From positions 50,001 to 114,000 of the forward strand of contig CAMXCT020000514.1 in the NCBI GenBank assembly GCA_947184155.2: a stretch of DNA of 64,000 nt, written 5' to 3'. The position numbers and the translations under genes were made by a program. Positions 1-12,166 of this stretch are shown piece by piece. Each line of letters begins with the position of its first letter. The stretch's first letter is position 1. The DNA is from Cladocopium goreaui (taxonomy: Eukaryota > Sar > Dinophyceae > Suessiales > Symbiodiniaceae). The notes below the pieces were generated by a model. That model saw only the letters and a list, made by a program, of their open reading frames with translations, was not told the DNA's origin and made no database searches.

Positions 1-60
1 CTCTCCTATAGGTTTCCTATTTTTGAAACTTCCGCCACCGCCTTGTGCGGTACTACTGGT
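1..60 (-). repeat. Head end of a dispersed dinoflagellate repeat (truncated by window edge)
   Basis: This stretch matches 41,021-41,076 with few differences, sharing the core CCGCCACCGCCTTGTGCGG. Read on the minus strand it translates to AQGGGGSFKNRKPIGE, a peptide I remember from many predicted dinoflagellate proteins. The body of the element would run off the left edge of the window. Confidence 0.6.
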
Positions 61-822
61 ATCAAAGTGATATGAAGATGTTATAAAATAGGTGTATACA
101 TTTTTTTAAAAATGTATGTATATAAAGTTTGAAGAATTGGATAATGATAATTTGTTTGTGTCATCGTATGTTGCACTGTTTGCTGTTTCATCTCATCGTG
201 TCTCAATCAAGCTGTCACTGAAAGATGCTTGGAGAGGCTTCGGACATATTACATTGCAAAAACCCAACTACCACTTGCAAGGGAGGTGATGACCAATTAC
301 CATTGCAAGGGAGGTGATGACCAGTACAACATTGTACAACTCCATAATAACTTTGAGACAAGTTTGATATTATCACTGACCAATCAATGACCTTGTGGTG
401 CCATATGTGGGAACCTTTCGAAACGGATCTTAAACAAGTTGATCTTGAGTGGGGTGATAGGAAAATTCATCTTCAGCTCAAAAATTCAACTTAAGTTTTC
501 TATCATTCACTACGGTTTCATTGGTTTAATTACCCAGGGTTCCCCCTTTTCGCCAGTGGGCCCCTACACCCGGAAACGTGACCTGCGCAACAGTCGCCAT
601 TTTCGGCAACTGACCTCCGCAGGGTCCAGAGGATTTTGACCCGAAAAAGGGCGAAACTATCAGAAATACTATACTACTAGTTTTATCTAGTAAATGACAC
701 AAGTATGTATATATATATATATAAATATGCACATATATATATATACATGTACAGTATACAATGTATACATGTCATTATATGTTTACATCGCGAGTTTGCA
801 GATGACGATTACATACGATTAC
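61..822. other. Mostly noncoding, AT-rich
   Basis: AT-rich sequence with a TA-dinucleotide stretch near 705-780. A GC-richer island at about 550-650 is open on the minus strand (reads VTFPGVGAHWRKGG) but has no convincing splice borders. Nothing else can be supported. Confidence 0.4.
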
Positions 823-889
823 CGTAGCATGTCAAAATTTCCGAGTCGTCCTGCGTCCCGCCTGTGCTGAAGCTTGTGACCATCCGAGC
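823..889 (-). CDS. Candidate internal exon
   Basis: On the minus strand a pyrimidine-rich acceptor TTCTTCCAG|G opens a 67-bp island reading ARMVTSFSTGGTQDDSEIL, followed by a possible GT donor at 821-822. The product is not recognised. It agrees in strand with nearly all other islands in the window. Confidence 0.45.
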
Positions 890-1223
890 CTGGAAGAAGA
901 GGAGAGGAGGTGATCATGTCCAAAAGGATGAATTGATCCTTACAGTAACGTCAGTAACTATCCTTAACGCATCAAGAATCTGAATATAGCTGAATCATGT
1001 CCCAAATAACCATCTATTTCCCAGGGCTAGCACTTTATTACAGTAGATCATATTGGTTCAAAGCTGATCCATTGATCAACTCCTGGACTTGGCAAAATGA
1101 TATCAGAAGAACGTCCTTGGTAAAAACACGGTGTAGATTCGTGTTGTTTAGCGTTGCTGCTGGGTTTAGGTGAACATATCATATATCATATATAGAGCGA
1201 TGTATGATATACTTGCACAGATG

Positions 1224-1523
1224 TACATAGATAGATAGATAGGTAGATAGATAGATAGATAGATAGAAAGATAGATAGATAGATAAATAGATAGATAGAT
1301 AGATAGATGGATAGATGAATAGGTGGATAGATGGATAGATGGATAGATGGATAGATGATGATAGATGGATAGATGATGATAGATGTATAGATGATGATAG
1401 ATGGATAGATGATGATAGATGGATAGATGGATAGATGGATAGATGGATAGATGGATAGATGGATAGATGGATAGATGGATGGATGGATGGATGGATAGAT
1501 AGATAGATAGATAGGTAGATGCA
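1224..1523. repeat. GATA/GATG microsatellite array
   Basis: About 300 bp of (GATA)n mixed with 8-bp GATAGATG units and a 12-16-bp higher-order unit containing GATGATAGATG. The long minus-strand frames here encode only Tyr/Leu/Ser/Ile repeats and are not genes. Confidence 0.95.
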
Positions 1524-1734
1524 AGCTAACACACATGGTGAAACTTAGCACGTAGGTACCGAGAGAGTCCAAGCAACCGTACAAGATATCAATGATATCA
1601 AGATATCAGTTCTCAAGTCCCCTTTTCTGAATAAACAAGAAACATCCAGAACTTCCAATTCAAAGCCTGAAAAAAGAGAAACCACACCACATGGGCAAAC
1701 ATGTTTCAAGGATTAATTTATATGTAAATTTTCC

Positions 1735-1793
1735 CAGGCAGAGGCAGACACACATCACGGCCAAGATGCTGTCAGATTGGGAACCATCGGAGC
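1735..1793 (-). CDS. Weak candidate exon
   Basis: The acceptor TTTCCGGCAG|GCTCC on the minus strand opens a short GC-rich island reading GSDGSQSDSILAVM. The same CCGGCAGGCTCC string precedes the exon at 3,117-3,188. The donor side is unclear and the product unrecognised. Confidence 0.3.
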
Positions 1794-2122
1794 CTGCCGG
1801 AAAGGAGGAAGGGAGGATTCTGTCAGCTGGGAGGAAGAGTAGAAATATTAGGCATCATCAGCATGGGTGAGAGTTGAGCACCATTTCATGATTGATACTA
1901 AGAATGTTCTATAATGACCTCTGTAAATCGGTCGTGTATATATATAATTATATTTATTTATACTTTTATTTATTTATTTATTTATATTTTTATTTATTTT
2001 TTTATTTATGTATTTCTTCATTAATTATTGTTACTACATGTAAATATATATATATAAATATATATATATCTGTTCTTGGCTTCAAGCTGAATGATCTGGA
2101 TGGTTTTCAAGACCGAAACCAC

Positions 2123-2558
2123 CAATCAAAGCCAGCAAAACCAGCTGCAGGTTCCCCGCCTTCGGTTGGCCAGGTGGAAGTTGCAGGCTGCCGGCAGGAA
2201 CCACCATACTGCCCGGCCGCAGCTGCGCATGCTGCGCATGCGGATGTTGCTGAGGAGACCCTGCCACCCGAGGCGGTAGAAGAGCGCTGCCACCTACAGG
2301 GACCACAGGACTCCACGGGCTGCGTGGTGACCAGCTGACCACGCGACAGGGGGGTGAGCCAATGCCTCCCGGGCTGCACAGCCCAGCCACAGTGCGCCCT
2401 GGGCTGGGCACAGGTAGTGGCATGGCAGGAGCTGGACCGCCAGGGGAGGAGATGGAAGGAGAGATGGCATGTGGCACCGGTGAAGGCGTGGATGGCATGG
2501 TGGGCGCCCAGGCACGTTGGGCCCAGGCTGGGATGGGAGACGCATTTGGGTAGGCTGC
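2123..2558 (-). CDS. Candidate long Pro/Ser/Gly-rich exon
   Basis: A 436-bp GC-rich block surrounded by AT-rich sequence is open on the minus strand from acceptor CCAAG|GCAGCC to a GT donor at 2,121-2,122. It encodes a low-complexity Pro/Ser/Ala-rich segment beginning AAYPNASPIPAWAQ. Other minus frames are also largely open, so the frame choice is a judgement. The function is unknown; it may be a disordered linker. Confidence 0.45.
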
Positions 2559-3116
2559 CTTGGCATCCAAGTGAGATCAAGGTCTGGTAATCGTGAAGTG
2601 ATTTTGAAGGCGTTACATGAACATGTTCGAAGTTTTACCAGCATGCCAAACTTGTTATCGCCCAAACATCCAGAGAATCCCCAAACATCTTAGAAAGATC
2701 TGAACTAATCTGTTGACCAGGTGCTTAATCACCTCAAGGTCAGCTTGCAATCTGGGGAGGTAGCTAAGTGTTCCAAATGGAAAGTGTGTTTACAGCTTCG
2801 TTTAGCCCATGTTATTTTATAGACAGTGGCCCTTTCCTAGCAGAAAAGATATGGGTAGGGCCGAACATGATGCACCAATGAACCACAAACAGTTTTTAGG
2901 GCAACCATTTTGACTCATACCCATCTCTCCTTCATTTGCCTCATCTTCATGTCTTGCCTGGTGTACCACATTTATGGCCAAGAAAAAATGTAAATCGTCC
3001 TAGGCTGGGGAAACACGTATGGTCTACAGTTCTACAGGACGCGTTGGGAACCATACCTAGCTGGAGTTACTTCAGCCAAGTGATTTTACATAGAAAAATG
3101 TAGAACCGCATCACAC

Positions 3117-3188
3117 CTCTGAGTCTCGTGCAGGCGATGGCGCCTTCCAAAGGGCAGGTAAAGACTCAGCGCGAAAGATCACGGGAGC
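3117..3188 (-). CDS. Candidate 24-codon exon, phase 0
   Basis: The acceptor GCCGGCAG|GCTCCC and donor GAG|GTGTGA enclose exactly 72 bp reading APVIFRAESLPALWKAPS and six further residues. Borders and frame agree without any shift. The product is unrecognised. Confidence 0.5.
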
Positions 3189-3669
3189 CTGCCGGCATCC
3201 CATGGACCTCTGGGTTTGTGTTATCCCCGAACAAATGGAACCATTTGTATTTCCAGGATAGTATACAATGCATGGTATTTAACTTCCTATTTCATCTATT
3301 TCGAGATTTCCAATGATTCTATCTTTGGGGGGGGTGCCAAAACCTTACATTCTGAATTCTGACTGGTGGTTTTCAACCCTCATTGAAACAATTGTGATAT
3401 CGATTCATTGGGGAAATCCAACTGTCAGGGGTCCTTCTAGGCCTCCTCAGCTGTCTTCCTGCCATTTCTGGCTGCAGTTTTGTAGTTTACTGGAGCGTAA
3501 TCCCCAGACCATCAACCATCTCTCTCAAAAGATTTCAGGGCTCAGAGTTTATATCTGCACACCGTGATTTCATGCATCATCATGCATCACTATCATCACT
3601 TTAATGTGGGTTATACTGTTATACTTTATAGCCCATTGACAACTGAACCGGTAACCATGGTCAGCTCAC

Positions 3670-3723
3670 CGCCTGCTGCGGTGCCAGCACCTTCCCAGCC
3701 ATGCGTTGGTCCACTGCACGCGC
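3670..3723 (-). CDS. Candidate 18-codon exon, phase 0
   Basis: This is one of the clearest exon signatures: acceptor GGGTTTTCGCAG|GCG and donor GCG|GTGAGC enclose 54 bp reading ARAVDQRMAGKVLAPQQA. The peptide suggests a helix. The function is unknown. Confidence 0.6.
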
Positions 3724-4589
3724 CTGCGAAAACCCATCGATTAGGGGGCCCATATGTATTTAACGAGTGGAGGAGATAGGAATATTTGACGTGAAATTTC
3801 GGAAATACCTATATCTATCCGGCTAGCTACGGTATCTACCTATCATCTATCTATGTATCACTATGTATCCACCTATATATCTACGCAGAGCTTTTCAATG
3901 GATACATGTCATTTGGTGGTCAGATCATGTTCGATCTCCATCCTATCCCATTTCGAAATGTCCCGAAGGTCCTGTGAATGTTGACACATTGGTTAGTTTC
4001 AAGTCATCCCGAAAAATGTCAGGCACTTGGGATCTTCACAAAGGATGAACAGTATATATGTCATTTGCCCATTGTTGTAGCACATGTTTTGTGGTTCACT
4101 ATGCTTCAACAATGGGTCCTACCATGTGCTGGAGATACATGAAGACTTCAGGTTCCATGTGCAGAATGTTCAGCATCAAGGCTCCCAATCTATCCCAATC
4201 TGGTGTTTGGAGATTTCATGGTGGTGCCCCAGGCGTTTGAAGAAACAAGTTGGATTGAATTGAATCTGGTATAATCTGGTAGTCAGCTAGAAGAAGTCAA
4301 CCCTTGCCCAGAAACAAAACCTGGCGCACAGCCTGGATTGGCCACAGAATAAGCTGATCCAATCAGTTCCTGAACCCCCCCCGGGTTGCTACCTCCAACT
4401 CCGTAACGCGAGTGTTCCACCTCCACGTTTCAAAGCAGGTTGAATTGATGGACATGTTTAAGGGAAAACCCTGTGTTATGTCGGAGGTAAAAACCCAGGG
4501 TTTCAACAGGTTGTGTTTCATTTGGAAACCAAACTAAAGTAACTAAAGAAGTATTTCAGGTCCAAACATATGACCCTTCTTTAAAAACA

Positions 4590-4757
4590 AATGAACGCTC
4601 CTCGCATGTCACTGTTCCCTGGAAGTGGCTGCCAGTCTCCCCAGCAATAACCTCCACACACAAAGCGGCAATCTCCAGAATTCCAGTCAGAAAACCTGAT
4701 AGATTTCCCGCCTATGGAAATCGTTCCTTGCAAAGCATCTGCCACACATTTAACATT
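4590..4757 (-). CDS. Candidate exon, Cys/Trp/Gly-rich
   Basis: An open minus-strand island reads CVADALQGTISIGGK then FSDWNSGDCRFVCGGYC. It has the look of a compact, possibly extracellular or metal-binding segment. Splice borders are approximate; an inner acceptor GCAAG|GAACG and donor GGAG|GTTATT are possible. The family is not recognised. Confidence 0.4.
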
Positions 4758-5331
4758 TGCACATATCCAAAGAGATGTACAAATGCAGGTATATAAGCAT
4801 ATATATATATATATACATAGACAATCAAGGAAAAAAATAGTAATCCCCAAACAGATAGACAAGTGATTTACCACCACTATTTTTGCAATTTAGTCGGGCT
4901 TTACAATGTACCAAGGTACGTAGTGACTTCACCTCGCATCTCCTGCACCATGGAGATGACACCAGGTTTTTAGCAATCCCAAAATAGATGCCGAAAAGTG
5001 TGACACCTGGAAAATCCTATATAATATGTCTTGGAACATATCATGATATGATATATATATATAATATTTCTTGGAAACACTGTTCAACCTTTTTGGGGGT
5101 GCTATAGCCCTTGGTGTCCTCAAACATGGCTGGCCGCTCGGAACTCACCGAACAAAATTGGCGTTTAAATGCATTTTGATGGGACAATCATTGAACTAAA
5201 TGGGGAATCTTCAAGTTCCAGCAGGCCATGTTTGATTGCCAGAGGGCCGCTGGAAGGTAACCATGGGTAACTTATCATTGGGTTCATGTCATCTTGATGA
5301 TATCTTGTGATATCCTGTGTGTGTGTACTTG

Positions 5332-5490
5332 TATGTATATATATATATATATATATGTGCGCGTGTGTACCATATATATATATGCATATGTGTGTATACA
5401 TGATATATATATATATATATTTGTATATATATATATATATGTGTGTGTGTGCACATAGTATATACATATATATATATAATATGTGTGTAT
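5332..5490. repeat. TA/TG/CA dinucleotide repeat
   Basis: Alternating (TA)n, (TG)n and ATAC units. Open frames here encode Tyr/Ile/Cys/His repeats only and are not genes. Confidence 0.9.
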
Positions 5491-5871
5491 ATGTGGAAGG
5501 ACACTGGAGAAAAAACACGTTTGACTACTGGAAACAAAATAAGGTTCACCCCTACTCTCCACACTGGAAAAAAAAGCTTAAGAATCTGTACTTTGAACTT
5601 TTTTGCAGCTGAAAGCCCTTATTTGATCTTATTTGTACAATATGTACAGGGTTTTGGAACTTAATTATGCAATTTGCATGGTATTTAAAGCGTTTTGGCC
5701 TTGAATCCTTTGTTTGCACCGTGCTCGAAGCATCATGGAGCCAGCATCTGTACTACGCAGGGGATTATCTGCAGCATTTCGTGTTATTTGCAACATATTG
5801 TGTAGAGTTAGTTTTTGGATCTATTTCAGGTTGGCTAGGGCGTATTTGGGAGATCAAAGGATGAGAAGGGT

Positions 5872-5963
5872 AAAGGACCAGGATGAGGAGGGTAAGGGAC
5901 CAGGGGATCAAGAGGACCCAGGGACCAGGGGACCCAGGGACCAGGGGACCAACGGATCAGGGG
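5872..5963. repeat. Short minisatellite, GGGACCAGG-type unit
   Basis: Imperfect tandem copies of GGGACCAGG / GGACCCAGGGACC. One plus frame is open and reads as Asp/Gln/Gly repeats, but there is no exon border. Confidence 0.7.
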
Positions 5964-6084
5964 AACCTGAAATATTTTTTCCGGTAAATTTATTTATTTT
6001 TCCAGGGTCTTAGATTTTTTCCAGGAAACATCTATTTTTGTTTCCAGTATCATCTCTGTATATGTCCCCAGGTGTAACAGTGTA

Positions 6085-6180
6085 ACCCTCCCGGTTCCCC
6101 AGGATGAAAACGTCTCCCCAGCTCCTGCTGCTGTTTCAGAATCCCAGTCAGCTCCGCCTTCCGCCTCGGCTCCAAGGGAT
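6085..6180 (-). CDS. Candidate exon, strand uncertain
   Basis: A GC-rich island open on both strands. Minus reads GAEAEGGADWDSETAAGAGE, which resembles the acidic minus-strand exons at 24-27 kb. Plus reads DENVSPAPAAVSESQSAPPS after an acceptor CCCCAG|G. I favour minus because of the neighbours, but the evidence is weak. Confidence 0.35.
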
Positions 6181-7139
6181 TCCAGGATCCCAGGAGGATC
6201 AGCAGAAACATCCCAGAAAAATTGCTGAATGATGCTGGATGATGCTGGATGTTTGAGACAAAAACTACCAGAAACTGGACACCCGGTGAAGCATGGGACA
6301 CAATTCAAATAATTGGTCCTAGAGTTTCCCTCGCCCAATGCGTTGTTAAAACAACCAATTCTCCTTGCACCTCAAGGCCTCACTCGATTAGGGAACGCAC
6401 TCATCAATTGTTTCAACCAGCGCACCTCAAAGCGTTGCGTTGCGCCGCAATGGATGGTGGAATTTACAGCAAACACCCATGTGACAAACACGTGGGGCTA
6501 CCACTCAAAAATAGCATCGGTGGGAACTAGATGGAATTAGCAGCATTTGCTGACATCTATGGATCACCTTTGGCTGGTGGTCACTCAGCGACTCGATGGT
6601 TCCTGCCAGGTCCATCATGGAAATATAGTAAATCAGACTTTGCACAGGCTATCATGTGACCAAGGTAAGTTCGACATAAAACTGGTATAGCAACTGAGAC
6701 ATAGAAAAAGAATCACTGACAATGACACATCTTGATCCACAATATTTACCCCTTCACTAATATCAAACACCCCCCTTAAAACGATGGTTGGTATTGGATA
6801 GGGTTCCTCATTATTGGGCATTGGGGGTATTTAATGTTGGGGGAACATGGCGGAACTGGATTACACAGATATCCTTTAGTCATAATTACACATATGCATA
6901 CATATGCATTATTGCAACTTTATCAGGGAAAGCCTCTGGGCCCATCCAATTCCATCACCAAATACCGACCAACTCCGGCCCCTACTTGGCACTTTTGTTT
7001 TTTTGGCAGGCAAACCATGGCCATAGTATAGTACCAGTTAGTAACGTATGCACATCCTACTCACTTTGTCCAAGGACCTTGCTTATCCATTTCTGAATTG
7101 TGGTTTGAATATGGTTCAAATCGTTTTCAATCCATCAAT

Positions 7140-7400
7140 CCGAGTGGCTGGCAAGTAGAAAGTACGTGAGACCAAGAAATACCAAGAACCAGGTGTCTAT
7201 TGCAAATTGTGGGCCACGGAGTATCCTTCCCAAACTAGGCTTCGAGCTCACTTCTTCTCTCATATCTGCCAACTGCGACTGCCTGGACAAACAGAAGTCA
7301 CTGCTGACAGTACCCCGTTGGCCCCTCAGTAGGTTCAGCATCATGCTAAAGACTTGTAGAATGTTCCATCGTCCCATTGCTAAATGCCCTGGTTGACACA
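7140..7400 (-). CDS. Weak candidate coding island
   Basis: One minus frame is open for about 300 bp and contains QLADMREEVSSKPSLGRI followed by a hydrophobic stretch (FLVFLGLTYFLL). There are no clear splice borders; it could be chance. Confidence 0.25.
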
Positions 7401-7749
7401 CAAAGAGTAATGCCAAGGCTTTGTAAGTACGAGTCAATCCGCCCGTAGGAAACTATGACATCCATTGCACAATCTTTGCTTAGAGTGACTTTGTGCAGAG
7501 TGACTTATGAGATCGGGCATAGGGATCGTTGACGCAACATGACGACCAGCAAATCTGACAGTTCACTGGCTTCATTTATGGCTTGTGGTTTCAAGCCTGA
7601 GACATGCAACATTGGGGATCATCCCGGGTTGAGGGATTGAACCTAATCCCTTCCTGATAATATCAAATACCCCCAAGAATTCCCGGTTTCATATTGAATC
7701 CATTCATTTTGGGAGCCCATATGGATCCATATGGATGGTATTTAAATGT

Positions 7750-7840
7750 ATTTCATACAGCCCAGGGGCAGCTTTCTCATTTCTTGCCCCTGAGGCATAA
7801 CTCCCTTGGTCTCTGTCCTCAGTGGAACGTGGCGATCGCT
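7750..7840 (-). CDS. Candidate exon, charged
   Basis: The acceptor GATTTCCCAG|AGCG on the minus strand opens a charged stretch reading ERSPRSTEDRDQGSYASGAR. The donor is approximate and the product unrecognised. Confidence 0.4.
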
Positions 7841-8099
7841 CTGGGAAATCTGTGCATCTAATGAATCTATAATGCATAGATTCCATGCAGAGTATATAGG
7901 TGGTAATTATTTTAAAATGGTGGTTATGTGATGTTATATGGTTGATGTTGGCTGTCATCTCTTGCTCGCTCCACGTCTCTGCTGGTCACATCCAAATTTA
8001 GCATCATTTAGCTCCATGTGTTTGACGTGGCGGCCTAGTTTGGTTTGCGTCGAGTTTAATTTGGTTATTATTTGGTTATTATGCATACATACTATACAT

Positions 8100-8215
8100 A
8101 CATAAATATATATATAATATACTGTATTAAAAAATATAATTATTCATTATATATTATATTATATTATATTATATCATATTGTATTATATTATATTATATT
8201 ATATATATACTGTAC
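8100..8215. repeat. ATATT/TATTA low-complexity array
   Basis: Tandem TATTA/ATATT units with TA runs. Nothing coding. Confidence 0.85.
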
Positions 8216-8372
8216 ACATTTCCATGTGGTTGGATCTGGTTGGTGGAAAAAACCTCACCAAACATAGACACTGGGCTTTCGACAATTTGAAGCCACCCCT
8301 TGGTTGTCAACTACCCATCAACAGGATTCAACAGGACCATGGACGCTGATGTCCTCATTGTACCAGGTTCAC

Positions 8373-8440
8373 CCCGAAGGCCGCCAAAGCACCGACTTTG
8401 GCTCCCATTGATCCTGCTGCGCTCACGCCACATCTGCCGC
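8373..8440 (-). CDS. Candidate exon, Ala/Gly-rich
   Basis: The acceptor CCAGTCCCAG|GCGGC and donor CGGG|GTGAAC bound a GC-rich island. One frame reads GVSAAGSMGAKVGALAAFG, which could be a membrane-associated helix; a second frame reads RQMWRERSRINGSQSR. The frame is unresolved. Confidence 0.4.
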
Positions 8441-8945
8441 CTGGGACTGGACGGCTGGAAATTACAGCACTATCAGCTCTTTGGAATCCTTGATCCTTTG
8501 GTATCCCGTTTTCCTGGCATTTCCGAGAGAGAATCATTATACAGCAAACAAATGTGGCCGTTTCCGTGGTGCTTTTCAGTAGTGTAATGGTCTCGGCGAG
8601 AAAAAACGCACACACACACAGATATATATATATATATATTAATTACAAATTATATTATATATATATATTCCCGTGGGCAAGGACACAACTGTAGTCACCA
8701 AACATCATCAAAATGAACTGTGCGAAAACAGGATCTATTATAAGAACATATTATGGATACAAATGGGCCGATCACTCAACCAACAATAATCAGGAATGAT
8801 CAGGATGTATGATCTATTTTCATGCTATATGATATATGACCTAATGTAAAATATAATGCAATATAGCATAATATAATACGAGTACAATACAAATAGGTAG
8901 TACCCAGACAAATCAAGAAAAATAATGATATCATTTCAAGATTAC

Positions 8946-9041
8946 CACTGGCGGAGCCTGGCAGGTTTGGGGAGCCCCCGGGATCGGCCTTGCAACCCGA
9001 AGCACGGTGCTTCGACATTCGGCCTCCTCTTCCTCCTCCTC
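8946..9041 (-). CDS. Candidate 32-codon exon, Glu-rich start, phase 0
   Basis: The acceptor CTCACTCCAG|GAGGAG and donor GTG|GTAATC enclose exactly 96 bp. It begins with six Glu, then AECRSTVLRVARPIPG and a Pro/Cys-containing end. The frame is open and symmetrical (phase 0/0). The product is unrecognised. Confidence 0.55.
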
Positions 9042-9794
9042 CTGGAGTGAGGCTGGAGCATCGGAAAAGGTCAACAAATTGTGCAAATTGCCTAAATAAC
9101 CTGAATGAATCGGGGATTTAGGAAGATTTAGAATTCTAAATCACCTAAATAACCACAAATTCTACCGTTTTTCTTCTGTCGTCTATTGTCGTCTATTGTC
9201 ATCTTGCATCAATGGGGACTCCAAGAATTCGACGCTTTGATACCTACTGCGCTTGACAATCCGCTTTGGGATCTCAGGAGTTTACTTCATTCAATGATAT
9301 GACGATTGCATTCTTTAATATTCCTTATATATTCTCAAAAAAACAAAGACTTGGTAATCAAAAGCCTGGCTTAGACCCTTGAACCATGCCAAGGACAATT
9401 GAGTGGGCCTGAGCCTTCCTACCCATGCTCAAGGAACGGATGGTGTAACACATAGTCTACACAAAAGAGATGCATCAAAAAAGTGCAAGCCCCGACCAGC
9501 GCTTCTGAATTGATGGACTTATTGAACAATCATAAAGAATCTACCAATTGAACCAATTGGTTCATCAACAGATTCAGTGTTACTTGTCCTATACCCATTG
9601 TTGTTGCTTTACCCCCCAATCTATTGATAGGATCTAATGTGCCAAAACCCAGAAAATAAAAGATGCGCATGATATTAAAAGACATTAAAAGACAGGGTTT
9701 GGACATTTCATGCGATACCAAGAAACAAAACACAAACAACATGTCCGTCTCCAATAACGGGCTTTACTTTTGATTCTATCCGGAAAAAAACAAC

Positions 9795-9893
9795 GGCCAG
9801 TCCGTCGTTTGACGTGTGTCGCATGTATTCGCATGTCAGGCATGTCCTGGTGTCGTCGCAGGGCCTTTTCTGGATCTGCGCAATCCAAAGGAC
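9795..9893 (-). CDS. Candidate 33-codon exon, Cys-containing, phase 0
   Basis: The acceptor CACCGTCCAG|GTC and a GT donor bound 99 bp reading VLWIAQIQKRPCDDTRTC then LTCEYMRHTSNDGLA. The three Cys could suggest a zinc-binding or disulphide segment, but no family is recognised. Confidence 0.5.
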
Positions 9894-9937
9894 CTGGACG
9901 GTGCAGCCCCAAGAATGGCATAGTATGGCATTCAATC

Positions 9938-10004
9938 AGCTAATCTAAGCGGCTAATCATAGCTAATCATAGCTAATCATACCTAATCATAGCTAATCTA
10001 TAAC
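9938..10004. repeat. Short tandem repeat, TAGCTAATCA unit
   Basis: Five to six imperfect copies of a 10-11-bp AGCTAATCAT unit. No other function is visible. Confidence 0.8.
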
Positions 10005-10024
10005 AATCATCCTGGTTTAAGGAC

Positions 10025-10177
10025 ATCCTGCCTGAATTTCCTGCTCAGATCACTGGGACCCCCGCTGAGGAGCCATGACAGCAGCTCGGAATATTCAGAC
10101 ATCGCCTGGCTGCTGTCAGCAGTAGCCACTACGATGTGCTGACCGAAATTTGAATCCAAGCACCGTCCTGAGATGTC
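10025..10177 (-). CDS. Candidate 51-codon exon, phase 0
   Basis: The acceptor ATTTTCTCAG|GAC and a GT donor at 10,023-10,024 enclose exactly 153 bp, the best-formed unrecognised exon on the left side. It reads DISGRCLDSNFGQHIVVATA, then SEYSELLSWLLSGGPSDLSR. Its balanced composition looks like a folded domain. I cannot name the family. Confidence 0.6.
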
Positions 10178-10935
10178 CTGAGAAAATATCACATGCTAAT
10201 GCATGCCAGATATATAATTCCAACTTAACCCGCCTCAACAAAAAAAACTCAAATGTACCTCGTGGGTAAGCTTGGCTATATACGACCTGGTGATCTTAAG
10301 TCTCCCAACTGTTTTTTTTCATTGGTTATCCACCTGTTAGTTGAGGATGATCGAAACTCCCAAAAATGCAACATCGTCAAACACCGTCCCCAAATAATTG
10401 GTAGGTTAATGTACTGTAGGTATCTGTAGATTAGCATCTGGTAATCCAGCTTGCGAAGAAGAAATTGCTCACTTGCAAATGATCTTCCTACTGAAATGAC
10501 GGATTTCCCATTATCAAATTTAATTAAGAGAGAGAGAGAGAGAGACAGCTTCAGCAAATCCAAGCAACTTGGCCATTGCTCTCACAGGTTCAATGGGAGT
10601 CCAATGGATCATGTGGGGGTCACTGAAAACTGAGGACCCCCAAACTCCCAAACCATTGGCTTTCCAAAAGAAAACATGTGTTTCAGATGATGTTGGGGAC
10701 TTAATCTTAGGAACTCCAAGTGATATGAGATTATCATTCATTGTTGCCTGTATCCCCGTAACACTCCATGAGCGTTGAATGATTCAATAATACGTCTCGT
10801 ACATCATCCATACTAATAACTAATAACCAACAAGATCCGTTAATAACTTTTAATAACCATCAATATCCATCATAACAACTGCTATGAATCATAATATTTG
10901 GCCAGTTTATCCACCAAATATCCCTATTTTGCCAC

Positions 10936-11027
10936 CTGATGTCTAGGAATTGTCCCTGGCTGGCCTCTTCCTTGAACCGCTCCAGGGCGGCAGGCTCAAA
11001 GAAGGTCTCTGGCGGCATCAGGGGCAC
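10936..11027 (-). CDS. Candidate exon, helical
   Basis: The acceptor CTGTCAACAG|GTG opens an island reading VPLMPPETFFEPAALERF then KEEASQGQFLDI. A GT donor at 10,934-10,935 would make the exon 92 bp (phase 2 end). The composition is convincingly protein-like; the family is unknown. Confidence 0.55.
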
Positions 11028-11561
11028 CTGTTGACAGCTGACCCAAAGGTAGGGAACAAGAAAAACAACGGATTTATGGTGATTAATGGTGATTAATTGT
11101 GATTCATGATGATTGATGATGATTAATGGTGAATGGTGATTAAATAATGGTGTTTAATTGTGATTGCATAATTTCATGTACCCATTTATATACAGTATGG
11201 TGATTAATCTATGTAATAGGGACTTAACCAACAACATTTGGGATAATATGGGAATACCCTCCAGACATGCTTGGAAAACTCCTAATTTTCCACATCGATG
11301 ACTTTCCCAGCTCTAAACACTGGAGGCTACCATTGTGGCATTACGAGGATTAAGCCATGACTATAGTGACTATAGCCATTGATCATTGCCAATCTCAGAT
11401 TTCCATAGATTTCCTGCATTGTTTCCTATTGACCTGGTTGGTACATGATTTATATTATAGTACATTTAATGTACATTTATAGCCATCCAAACTTTATCCG
11501 GTTGTAGGATAGGTCGTCGTAGCTCATCCCCATACATCTCCAATCATCTCCACTGCAATAC

Positions 11562-11621
11562 CTGCAGCCCCAAGGGCCTCATAAAAAACGGCCTCGGGGA
11601 TCTTCGACATTGGGCTCCGGC
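11562..11621 (-). CDS. Candidate short exon
   Basis: The acceptor CATAACAG|GCC and donor GCAG|GTATTG enclose 60 bp. Phase 0 reads AGAQCRRSPRPFFMRPLG; another frame reads MSKIPEAVFYEALGAAG, which looks more natural. Borders are good, the frame is unresolved. Confidence 0.45.
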
Positions 11622-12090
11622 CTGTTATGACGGCTCAGGTCCAGCAAACGGCTGGCAACGTAACAGGATGGTAAGCAAAGTCAATTCTAAAGGCGAAACA
11701 TAGAGATTTAATGAGATTTATGAGTATGTGAGCACCATGGACCATGACGAGCATTCAAGTAAAAATGAACAAATATGATCAACTATATATGTTACAGCAA
11801 ATGCAGGTCCTGACCACAGCCCAAATGCCCCAGTACTATCCAGTACTGGTATTTGCCAAACTTCATCAGCTGGGATGTGTTGGGTTTGCTCAGAAGCATG
11901 TTTTGGTGAGTTCTCAATCTATGTCTTCGTCAAAAATCACTCAAAAGTCACCAGAAATTCATGGAAAACCGGAAAGCCCATTGAAATCCATGACAATTCC
12001 CTGGAAAACGATGAAAATTGGTGGTGTTTCTACCAGTTTTACCATGGGTTTTCCATAAATTCCCATGGGAAGTTCATCGGCATCGCCCGC

Positions 12091-12166
12091 CTTGGGAGGT
12101 CGGAGATCCCGGCACCAGGACCGTCTCCGACGGCAATGGCACCTCTGTCGGCTCGATGTCCGCTGC
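12091..12166 (-). CDS. Candidate exon, Pro/Glu-rich
   Basis: The acceptor GAACCCCCAG|GCAG opens AADIEPTEVPLPSETVLVPG. The most natural donor is a GC donor (CAAG|GCGGGC), a non-canonical type frequent in dinoflagellates. Function unknown. Confidence 0.5.

Noticed and set aside
2905..2930. Resemblance to the dinoflagellate spliced leader (ACCATTTTGACTCA)
   Set aside because: Too many differences from CCGTAGCCATTTTGGCTCAAG, and no donor or snRNA-like context.
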